Shown: positions 56,801 to 64,000 of the stretch, in pieces | Position numbering within the stretch: position 1 is the stretch's first letter | Layout of the letters: each line of letters starts with the position of its first letter | Origin: Myxocyprinus asiaticus | Lineage: Eukaryota; Chordata; Actinopteri; Cypriniformes; Catostomidae | Direction of reading: 5' to 3' | NCBI RefSeq assembly: GCF_019703515.2 | Contig: NC_059348.1 | Span: 25,760,656-25,824,655 of the forward strand | Length of the DNA stretch: 64,000 nucleotides | Translations under genes and position numbers: made by a program | The notes under the pieces: model-generated | Seen by the model: the letters and a program-made list of their open reading frames with translations, nothing else | The model's database searches: none | What the model was told of the DNA's origin: nothing

Positions 56801-59800
56801 TTGTTAATAAGTTTTAATTTAATAATTTTTTCTTACACTTGCTCTTTAAATGAGATGAATGAAAGAAAATAAATGAAAGAAAATGTGTTTGTTAATATGC
56901 TTGAAATTTGGCTGTGTTTATAGTTTGAAAGTTTTGAGAAATCATAAAAAGTTGTATCTCAAAATTATGTATTTGAGATTGTTTAATTATATGAACACTG
57001 ATATCAAGTATTGTGTTAAAAATACATATACTGTATACAATTATAATGTAATATAAAATTATATTGTTTTACCCCCATAGAAATGAATAGTTTTTTTAAA
57101 ATATGTTTAAAATCATGACCACTCACATGAAATAAAGAATCTAGTAATTTCAGTAACCTAATAACGGTTTTATTTTACATGGACTATGTCGCCTCATGGG
57201 GGACGCCATATTAAGATCATGTGACCAGCCGAATGCTACTCACTTTATCTTGATAACCCCTCTGTAATTGGCTCACTGAATAAATTAATTGTGTATAGCA
57301 TGTTTCTACATCAATAACTGGAAAATAATGCTTTTGCATGACGCTGCATCCATGCTACTTGGTGTCAGTACAGCGTAATTCCAAGATGTCTGCTATATTG
57401 GACAGCGAAAATTAACGAGTTCTCCTTTAACCTCAGTCTTTATTTAAAGTAAAAATGTATTTTTGATGAGTGCCTTTTGTGTTCTTTTTGTACAGTTGTG
57501 CTGGCCGATGGTTCCACACTAGTGGCTAACACTATCAGCAACACATTCAACAACAATCAGCCTGCCACCACTGTGACACAGACGCACAATCAGAGTGCCA
57601 ATTCTGGAGCCCCCTCACTTGTAACTTCCCCTCGACCTAGCATTCTGCGCAAGAAACCTGCCAATGAAGGGTAAGCATGAAAAACCCACTGGTTTCATGA
57701 TCTTGGCACAATTAGTTGACTGTTAGTGGTTATCTAATAAAGCAATACAAATTTTCACTCCAAAATCAAAAGCGAAAAATGAGAAATTATATTTTGCAAA
57801 AAGAAAAAAAAAGTATATTTTAGGACCATTAAAGGGATAGTTCTCTCAAATGTCATTCCATACCTGTATGACTTTCTCCCATGAAACACAAATGGGTATG
57901 TTGGGCAGAATGTTAGAGACTGATGGTCTCAGTCATCATTCACTTTACTGCATCTTTTTTCCAAACAATGAAAATGAATGGAGGCTCAATGCCTAACATC
58001 TGCTTTTGTGTTCCATGGACAATTAATTGCATTTTCCCCCAACAAAATTCTCATCACTGTATTGCAACTTAATCTTAAGATCTGGGTAAAAATTCTATCT
58101 TAATGAGCATAGATTTAGTCTAGTATCACAAAAAGCACCATGATGTGTACTTACAATTGTACTTTAAAAATGCATGTTACTATTCAAATAATGTATCCTC
58201 TTTTTTTTTCTTTTCTTTTTTTTTTTTTTTTTAAATCATCTGATTTGTGAATTTTTTATTATTGCTTCACAGAAGGCAACTACTGACAATTGGATTGGGG
58301 GTTGGGCTTAATTGTCATTCACAATAGAGTAACCTTAATGGTCCTAAATATAAGCTTTTTTCTTTATGTAAAATAAAAGTTTTTCTTTATTTCTTTTGAT
58401 TTTGGGATAAAAAATTAACCAGAACTGTCTTGACAGTTTTCACGAGATTCACCCGTAAACTTTCTTTTTCTTTCTTCCGATAGTGTGCCATTATTTGAAC
58501 AATTCTTATTGCAGAAATGTGTTGACATTCACAAGACTTAATGTGGCTTGTTATTTTATTAAAGCATGGCTGTTAGGAAGAATCTGATCCCAGGTCAGCT
58601 CAGTGACTCTACAACCCCCAGAATTGATGGCGCCATCAGGAGTGCATCAGCATCACCTTGCCCTGCAGGGTATGAAATAATCTGATTTGACAAAATCAAC
58701 AGGTTTAATTTAGCTGTCCTAAACTGTGTAGGATCACTTTGGTCTTTAATTGCAGCTCAACTTTGTAAACACAAAATCTCTAAATTCATTGGCAGAGTGA
58801 AGCCCAAACCTGACATCCACATGAGCCTCGCTCCATCGGTAACTGCTGCAGTTGAGTCTATTCCTTTCCAGGGCAATGAACAGCAACCACAACACCTGGC
58901 GCCACCTCCCTCTCAGCTTGCCTCACAACCTGTCCTCTCCCTTCTGGCTTCAGCCACGCCTCCCTCTCAGCCCACCCCTGCTCTCTCAGCCATACCTGCT
59001 GCCATGGCAGTCACTTCACCAGTGCCCTCTATGGCCAATGTAGTGGCCCCACCCACCCAGCCAGCAGTCAGTACCACATCGGCATGTGGAATCAGCTCCA
59101 CCCTCCCCGAGATGAATATTAAGCAAGAGGCAGAGCCTATCAATACTGCAAAACCAGGTAGGCACTTTGTGCAAACAAAAGATTTTTACACTGGTGGTCA
59201 GTCGATAAATCAGCCAGACCGGTTAATCGGTTGTTATGTTGCATTTGCCGATCATTGGCCGATAACTCTGGCTGATTAACAGACGTGTTAGCACCCCCTT
59301 GTGTCAGTTGATTGAACTTACAGCTAAATCTGTTTATTTAGTTTAAAATAATTGTATCAGTTCACTGTGCACAATTTCCCTTTTTATGTGTTTTTGAGTA
59401 AATAATACTGACATTTTATAAGCCACTGACCAATGAAAAACTGCCACTGAAAAACCCATACTGGGCGACCACTATTTTATTCTGTATAGAGAATCATAAT
59501 TGTGTAGAAATCCATTTCCATTTTCAAAATCCCACACATTTCACACTTCTGAGACATGCATATAATGAGTCAAAAGTATCTAGCGGCTCATGCTTTTTAA
59601 CCGATTAAGCCATCTATTTCACCTCATTCCCCGTCAGTGGCATCAGGGCCCAACAGCGGTGCACAGATGTTAGCAGTACCTGCTAAAGACATCACCCCAG
59701 GAGCCTCACCCAGGAAGAAGCCCCGGAAGCAGCAACACGTCATCTCCACTGAAGAGAGTGAGATGATGGAGACCAACAGCACAGATGAGGAGAAGTTCCC

Positions 59801-61262
59801 ATCCAAACCCCTCAGCCAGCGTGCAACGAAACGCAAGTCCCCTCCCAAAGAATACATTGGTGGGTTCTGATTTCAGAACCGTTTAGCCATTTATTTTGTT
59901 TCTTCTAAGTTTTTTTCAGAGTCTGAATATTATTTAAGAAGATACGGAAATGTTCAGTCAGATAAGGTCACTAATCAGTCAGACAGCCATTCTCAGCATG
60001 TGTTGAATGTATTAAGCTTTTTTGAAACCTTGTTCCTGTTACTATTTAAAAAGTTGTAACAATTTACAACCATATAATTTTTTAAAGTTTATCCACTGAC
60101 TTGGTAATCATTGCCTTTACCTGATTTTACCCTTTACTTACATTTTATTTGTTTGTGAACCATTTACTAAAAACACTGCCCCCTGCCTGTGCAAGAAACT
60201 CTTTGTTCAATGTGTAATGGCAACAGAGACACAGTGTCATAACTGAATTGAATAGATGCCAGGTGTAATAACAAAGCCAATCCAAGGCAATCATCTTGGC
60301 AGTTTGTCAGTTGTTCCGGGAATGAAGAACAACTGTAGTTACTCTAAAGGTAGCAATAGTGGGATTAACTATACAGTTTTAAGTTTCTCTAACAAGTTGT
60401 GCAATATGATTTGATCGTCTCTATACAACAAAGGGAGTGTTGTAGGGTTACATGCGATCTGCACAGCTAATCTCAGCAAACATTGAGTCATTAATAATAA
60501 AATAATAACTTAAGTAAGATACCCTGACCTCTAGAATGCACAGTTTGAGCATCAGTTTATCTGTTCCCGCTTGTGCAGATGAGGAGGGAGTTCGGTATGT
60601 TCCCATCCGAGTTCGGCCTCCGATCACACTGCTACGACACTACCGCAACCCCTGGAAGGCGGCGTACCACCACTTTCAGAGATACAGCGACATCCGTGTC
60701 AAGGGTCTGTATAGGCATATCATACAGCATTTTTTCATTTTCTATTTTGCAGTAATACAATAATATAGTCTGCCATCAGTCATTCACTAAGACCTGCTTG
60801 TGTTATCCAATCAGAGGACAAGAAGGGCACCCTGCAGGATGTGGCTAATCAGAAGGGAGTGGTGTGCAGAGCCCAGGGCTGGAAAATTCACCTCTGTGCA
60901 GCTCAGCTCATGCAGCTGGTGAGACTTCCTCTGTGTGAGGCCTTATTTGTCATCAAACATAGGGCTTGTTATTGATACAGAATTCCCAGATTAAATTTCG
61001 ATTCACAAGCTCTCGATTTGATTTTGATTTGATGTCAATTCATATGGGTATATTTCACTTATAATGTAAATTTTGCTTACATTTGAAAGAAATTCTCTCC
61101 CAGCTAATGTTTTTAATTTTACAGGGGACCTTCTAACTAGGTACATTATGAAAATATTAATTTGACTAGTTATATTTTGTTAGTTTTCATCATTTTGGTC
61201 ACATTTTAGCTTTTTAAAAATGAACAAACCCTTGTATTCCATCAATAAATATGATATTATAT

Positions 61263-61313
<51 letters not shown>

Positions 61314-62787
61314 CTGTTACATGTTTGTTGTTTACATGCATACTTTTTACTATTTACAGGTATTTACATGAACATGTCCTAAAAACGTAAAAAAATCTCT
61401 TTAAGAAAACCAGCTGTTCTGTAAAGAGCGCATGTTAATGAGAGAATACACGAATGGCTTTACATCATACGTGCTATGCATGATTAGAATTAAATGTAAA
61501 AAACTACTGACTGTAAAGAACAGAAAGTGTATTAAAAGAGACATGATTCAATGACAAATGGATTGCGTGGATCTCGTCTTGGACACACGGAAGGAGTCAA
61601 ACCAAACTTTTATTCTCATCACGCAGTGAAAGGATATCACTGCTGAACTTCTTTCTCTCTGAGCCTTTACCAGCCAATGGCTATTAATAGACATTTTTAG
61701 TCACATAGCTGGAAATTTGGTCTCATTGTAGTAGAGGGTTGCGCATAGAGTAAAAGCTTGATCTCGGGATTTAAGAATCGATAACAAGCTCGTTCAAACG
61801 AAGATCGTGATGCATCAGAAAATCTAGATTTTTGCCCAGTCCTAATCAAAGCTGATAATGCAGGATGATTGCAATTTGTCTTCTATCCACAGACAAATCT
61901 TGAGCAAGATGTACTCAGTCGCCTCACGAGTCTCCAAGAAGGCCTCATTCCGAAGAAGAAGGCCGGAGCTGATGATGATCTTCACCGTATAAATGAGCTC
62001 ATACAGGTGGGATCCACTGATCACCTTCAACAACTGATTGCTTTTAATGACAGTTTGATCCAAATTGCACCCCAAAATGGCAAACGCTTTCCAAAATCGC
62101 AAGCTCCAATCAGATTGCCTGACTTGTATGTAAGTTCTGGTAGTAAGGCTGCACAGGTTTTTACCAGTCTGCCAAGAAGCAAAGCTGCTTCTGGAGATCT
62201 TCCTTTCTGCAGAGTTTAGCTCCAACTTTAATAAAACACTCCCAAACTATCCAATCAAGGCCTTTGAGTTCACTTAAAATTACAGGTGTGTTCGAGCAGG
62301 TTACAACCAAACTCTACAGGAAGATCAATTTCCAGGAGCATCTTTTCAACTATTCCTGTGGAATCACCACAACATTATCCACTTTCAGGCAGCCACTGAG
62401 CAGTGAAAATCCCATTTCTTTAGTAGAATGCATGTGCTAGCCTTCAAACTTCCATGAATCAGGGGAATTAGGACAGAACTTAACTCATTCCATTACAGCT
62501 CATTACACTGAGGTCCTCTAGTGAAAATTCTATATTCAAGGCCCAATTGCGTATTGGGGATAAAATCAGTGTAAAATTCAGGTAGTGTATCCAAGTTGTA
62601 CTCATAACTCCACTTTTTCTTTGCACAGGGCAACATGCAGCGCTGCAAGTTGGTGATTGACCAGATCACAGAAGCGCGTGATACCATGTTGAAGGTTCTG
62701 GATCACAAGGAGCATGTCATGAAGCTGCTCAACAAGAATAGCAGCACCAAGAAGCTTAATAAGCTGAAGCGTAAAGTCAGAGTATGA
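49092..62787 (+). CDS. sap130: sap130 gene, Sin3A-associated protein 130
   Basis: SAP130 is a subunit of the nuclear Sin3A-HDAC1/2 corepressor; its C-terminal region docks on Sin3A. Twenty coding exons give 1044 residues (human about 1048). Most of the chain is Pro/Ser/Thr/Gln-rich and presumably disordered. Conserved islands: VVVRPYPQ (near 61), LTLPPKVPG (about 145), AAAAVMSSSKGTTVLRP (from 220), TGVGVASAVHLN (about 513), SPRPSILRKKPA (about 634), GASPRKKPRKQQHVISTEE (about 825). The folded C-terminus (about 875-1044) holds LLRHYRNPWKAAYHHFQRYS, RAQGWKIHLCAAQL and a basic coiled end. IKQE at 791-794 is a sumoylation consensus. The start MSSQQYPR matches an in-frame start of vertebrate SAP130. 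All phases are consistent. Zebrafish has two sap130 copies; which one is unclear. Confidence 0.95.
49402..49664 (+). CDS. sap130: sap130 coding exon 2
   Basis: 263 nt, residues 37-123; KQETVVVRPYPQ is the conserved island. Acceptor AAATAG, donor GTATAC. Confidence 0.92.
49696..50772 (-). mobile_element. 5'-truncated L1-type LINE with 16-bp target duplication
   Basis: Minus-strand frames keep the C-terminal part of an L1/Tx1-like ORF2: DPHFAPALHDHRYRVWTSHGI (50.3-50.4 kb) and YLLKIFWVACKKAATKCW (49.9 kb). The A/T-rich 3' tail is at the low end. AGCTAGTGCCTTCAGT occurs at 49680-49695 and 50773-50788. Confidence 0.85.
50949..51110 (+). CDS. sap130: sap130 coding exon 3
   Basis: 162 nt, residues 124-177 (SALKTPMPSRVIAPAPMSTP and on to ISGQQ). 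Acceptor ATACAG, donor GTTGGT. Confidence 0.92.
51111..52488. other. sap130 intron 3 with a partly repeated segment
   Basis: Segments 51815-51895 and 51985-52060 are related (ATGTCCATTTATTTATTTAT...GTAATA). They look like part of a degraded repeat. No exon seen. Confidence 0.4.
52489..52612 (+). CDS. sap130: sap130 coding exon 4
   Basis: 124 nt, residues 178-218 (GHSGNLHHLMTNVQIIRSGA and on). The acceptor CACAAAAAG|GG has a poor pyrimidine tract but is the only in-frame join, and GQQGH...NLHH is conserved. Donor GTGAGT. Confidence 0.88.
52695..52816 (+). CDS. sap130: sap130 coding exon 5
   Basis: 122 nt, residues 220-259 (AAAAAVMSSSKGTTVLRPAA and on). Acceptor CACAG, donor GTACAG. Confidence 0.93.
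52892..53013 (+). CDS. sap130: sap130 coding exon 6
   Basis: 122 nt, residues 260-299 (SRPIVTTSTAVLPTVVPVTA and on). Acceptor TTACAG, donor GTAAGA. Confidence 0.92.
53118..53262 (+). CDS. sap130: sap130 coding exon 7
   Basis: 145 nt, residues 301-348 (HTALTIHPSQGTLSIQRPPP and on). Acceptor TTCTAG, donor GTTGAA. Confidence 0.92.
53285..53600. mobile_element. TTAAAGCTGAAG MITE copy in sap130 intron 7
   Basis: CTTAAAGCTGAAGTTTTTTT near the left, GCTTCAGCTTTC near the right. Related to 17688-18827 and about 20070-20365. Confidence 0.5.
53654..53744 (+). CDS. sap130: sap130 coding exon 8
   Basis: 91 nt, residues 349-378 (KPIFSTVTPVAAATVAPIQA and on). Acceptor TTGTAG. The donor GTATAT is the first unit of a TA microsatellite. 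Confidence 0.92.
53745..53814. repeat. TA microsatellite starting at a splice donor
   Basis: GTATATATGTATATATGTA followed by about 27 TA units. It begins exactly at the exon 8 donor. Confidence 0.95.
54157..54261 (+). CDS. sap130: sap130 coding exon 9
   Basis: 105 nt, residues 380-413 (SMPHTQISSNNIVTMTVASH and on). Acceptor TTTCAG, donor GTAAGG. Confidence 0.92.
54654..54795 (+). CDS. sap130: sap130 coding exon 10
   Basis: 142 nt, residues 415-460 (KVVPQPITHTSPRIQSEYPG and on to NRTDN). Acceptor TCTAAG, donor GTAAAT. Confidence 0.92.
55157..55774. mobile_element. TTAA MITE, foldback
   Basis: TTAAAGGAATATTTCACCC at left, GGTTGAAACATCCCTTTTA at right. Inner arms are rearranged (the GAAGTGATATGATA motif occurs twice). 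Confidence 0.65.
55926..56044 (+). CDS. sap130: sap130 coding exon 11
   Basis: 119 nt, residues 462-500 (QSVPVQFQYFLPTYPSAPYP and on). Acceptor CCACAG, donor GTAATA. Confidence 0.93.
56285..56551 (+). CDS. sap130: sap130 coding exon 12
   Basis: 267 nt, residues 502-589. TGVGVASAVHLNSMQLMTVD, then degenerate (N/S)IQPxP repeats as in other vertebrates. Acceptor AAACAG, donor GTGAGG. Confidence 0.93.
56552..57495. other. sap130 intron 12, nothing recognised
   Basis: AT-rich intron without repeat ends or compatible exons. Confidence 0.4.
57496..57670 (+). CDS. sap130: sap130 coding exon 13
   Basis: 175 nt, residues 591-647 (VLADGSTLVANTISNTFNNN and on to SPRPSILRKKPANE). Acceptor TACAG, donor GTAAGC. 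Confidence 0.93.
57745..58450. repeat. MITE-like repeat with an inserted TTAA MITE
   Basis: AAAATCAAAAG near the left mirrors CTTTTGATTTTGGGATAAAA at the right. A TTAAAGGGATAGTT element starts at 57829 and runs to about 58020. Also related to 37095-37560. Confidence 0.5.
58565..58669 (+). CDS. sap130: sap130 coding exon 14, probable cassette exon
   Basis: 105 nt (35 codons, same phase at both ends), residues 649-682 (MAVRKNLIPGQLSDSTTPRI and on). Skipping it keeps the frame; human isoforms differ by the equivalent exon as far as I recall. Acceptor TTAAAG, donor GTATGA. Confidence 0.88.
58796..59157 (+). CDS. sap130: sap130 coding exon 15
   Basis: 362 nt, residues 684-803; Pro/Ala/Ser-rich, ending LPEMNIKQEAEPINTAKP with the sumoylation-type IKQE (Lys792). 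Acceptor GGCAG, donor GTAGGC. Confidence 0.93.
59158..59637. other. sap130 intron 15 with a hAT-like fragment
   Basis: GTCGATAAATCAGCCAGACC...TTGGCCGATAAC at 59200-59275 resembles the GACCGAT-family ends seen at 9555 and 2838. No borders found. Confidence 0.35.
59638..59859 (+). CDS. sap130: sap130 coding exon 16
   Basis: 222 nt, residues 805-877, with GASPRKKPRKQQHVISTEES and KRKSPPKEYI (basic, NLS-like). Acceptor GTCAG, donor GTGGGT. Confidence 0.94.
59860..60578. other. sap130 intron 16, nothing recognised
   Basis: No element ends or extra exons seen. Confidence 0.4.
60579..60704 (+). CDS. sap130: sap130 coding exon 17
   Basis: 126 nt, residues 879-919 (EEGVRYVPIRVRPPITLLRH and on to DIRVK); strongly conserved C-terminal domain. 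Acceptor TGCAG, donor GTCTGT. Confidence 0.95.
60815..60918 (+). CDS. sap130: sap130 coding exon 18
   Basis: 104 nt, residues 921-954 (DKKGTLQDVANQKGVVCRAQ and on). Acceptor ATCAG, donor GTGAGA. Confidence 0.95.
60960..61844. mobile_element. hAT-like element with decayed target duplication
   Basis: TAGGGCTTGTTATTGATAC at left; TTTTTGCCCAGTCCTA at right. Flanks ATCAAACA (60952-60959) and ATCAAAGC (61845-61852), 6 of 8. Contains a TA repeat at 61266-61310. Confidence 0.6.
61266..61310. repeat. TA microsatellite
   Basis: About 22 TA units inside the hAT-like element. Confidence 0.95.
61893..62006 (+). CDS. sap130: sap130 coding exon 19
   Basis: 114 nt, residues 955-992 (TNLEQDVLSRLTSLQEGLIP and on). 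Acceptor CCACAG, donor GTGGGA. Confidence 0.95.
62007..62628. other. sap130 intron 19, nothing recognised
   Basis: The exon 19 frame stays open past its donor to 62219, but the translation there is unlike SAP130, so it is intronic. Confidence 0.4.
62629..62787 (+). CDS. sap130: sap130 last coding exon
   Basis: 159 nt, residues 993-1044 then TGA (GNMQRCKLVIDQITEARDTM and on to a basic KLNKLKRKVRV end). Helical, coiled-coil-like. Acceptor GCACAG. Confidence 0.95.
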   Translation, partial: GNMQRCKLVIDQITEARDTMLKVLDHKEHVMKLLNKNSSTKKLNKLKRKVRV

Positions 62788-64000
62788 GACGGACAGGCTG
62801 AGCCACACTGATCTGGTGTGGGGCAGAGCTCAGTCCGCAGGGCATGACCACAAAATGTCACAAACCCAAGCCTCCTGCTCCATGATCCTAAGCATGCAGG
62901 CACACTGCCCTGCCTTACTGCTCGACATCTACCTGGAGAGATTAGGTTTGAGTCTACACCTAATAGCAAGACTGCTGAATATCATGTAAACAGAAAACAT
63001 CTTTATCTGGCAAGCCCCTTCTCTGCCAGCACTCATAGAATCTAGGGCACTACAGTGTTATCTGATTACTGCAATATAAATCTTTTCCTGTATCTTCACT
63101 GAAATATGAATGTCTGAATGTATCACTTGCAATCCAGAAGTTTTAAAAGGATAGTTCACCCGAAAATGTAAATTCAGTCATCATTTACTCATATTTTATT
63201 CCAAACTGTGGAACACAAGCATAGACATTAAGGATAATCTCAGAGCTGCTCTTTTCCATACAGTGATAGTCAATGTAAACCAGGGACAGCCTTGGTCATT
63301 TCCGTTGTATGGAAAACAGCATGAGGGTGAACAAAATTGAATGACTGAATTTTCATTTACAGGTGAACAATCCCTTTAACTCAGTAACAAATAGTTTATT
63401 TTAGGACAGTTCATGTATAAGGTTCCATTTCAGGAAAAAGTACCCATTTGTGAACCACAGATATCAGTAAAAGCAATGCACATCTTCAAGTCTAATACAT
63501 TATATTCACCACTTTTTCAATTGGGTGCCTTGAATGGTAACGTGGTATTGACAGTTGTCTGTACTGTATTAAGCACTCAATGACAATATTCTGTAATGGG
63601 TGTTCATCATGCCGCAAGGTTCCCACTTTGTATTGTAAGTACTTAAAACAATAAGAATTGAGAAGCCATAATGATACCATCTGTGGTGTCCTAAGAAGTA
63701 TTTTACCACGCATGTATTGAGGGAGTATTGTGCCTTTCTTTGTGCCTCATATATGCATGGGTTTGGAATGATGTAGGTGGAGGAAATGGTGAGATTGGTT
63801 TAATGTTGCCTGAATGTCTGAATCGTTTATGTTCTTCAGTTCATTCTCACGTTACTGCCTGTAGATTTGTGAGGAATGGTTCATGTATTATCAGTCTGGA
63901 AGGTCTACAAGTGCTGTTCCTGCTCTGGTTTTGTGGGTTGGTTCTTTGGTCAGGGGGATTTCACATATGCATTAAGGTTAGAATCATGTTCAGATCTGAC
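62788..64000 (+). other. sap130: sap130 3' UTR and downstream sequence
   Basis: Stop at 62785-62787. No convincing poly(A) signal context before the edge; includes the MITE at 63143-63379. Confidence 0.5.
63143..63379. mobile_element. TTAA MITE in sap130 3' UTR region
   Basis: TTAAAAGGATAGTTCACCC at left, GGTGAACAATCCCTTTAA at right; TTAA on both sides. Confidence 0.8.

Noticed and set aside
62007..62219. Read-through extension of sap130 exon 19
   Set aside because: The translation stops resembling SAP130 at the GTGGGA donor, and the next exon joins in frame.

Overview
The window is a piece of a vertebrate nuclear genome, very probably a ray-finned fish of the carp family (Cyprinidae). The evidence is four multi-exon genes with vertebrate proteins and GT-AG introns, introns packed with Tc1-like, hAT-like and TTAA-flanked elements typical of carp and zebrafish genomes, and two copies of a tRNA-derived SINE of the cyprinid HAmo type. 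There is no operon, CRISPR array or prokaryotic signal.

Layout. (1) 361-21010, minus strand: mknk2, the eIF4E kinase MNK2. Eleven coding exons are present, from the start codon to the end of the kinase domain; the C-terminal exons lie beyond the left edge. One 12.3-kb intron (872-13209) is a nest of transposons. (2) 21.1-22.9 kb: a divergent promoter region between mknk2 and the next gene, with a TATA-like box on the mknk2 side. (3) 22977-28503, plus strand: a 323-residue four-finger C2H2/C2HC protein, probably znf414. (4) 29737-40496, plus strand: mllt1 (ENL), 12 coding exons, 570 residues, with an N-terminal YEATS domain and a C-terminal ANC1-homology domain. (5) 43.4-44.9 kb: a large imperfect inverted repeat between mllt1 and the next gene. 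(6) 49092-62787, plus strand: sap130, 20 coding exons, 1044 residues, with a non-coding first exon probably near 45.3 kb; its 3' UTR runs toward the right edge.

Every coding exon was placed by splice sites plus reading-frame continuity. Within each gene the exon lengths sum to a whole number of codons, and splice phases match at every junction. Three introns (two in mknk2, one in mllt1) need GC rather than GT donors.

The genes do not form one pathway. mllt1 reads acylated histones and recruits elongation factors. sap130 is a Sin3A-HDAC corepressor subunit. mknk2 acts on translation. The zinc-finger protein is of unknown function.

The most striking non-genic content is transposon stratigraphy: several hAT-like elements with 8-bp target duplications (three exact, others decayed), a SINE with a 16-bp duplication inside a Tc1-like element, a Tc1-like element inside a hAT inside that same Tc1-like element, and an L1-type LINE fragment with a 16-bp duplication. 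I found no convincing new biological system. The inverted repeat at 43.4-44.9 kb is the structure I can explain least.
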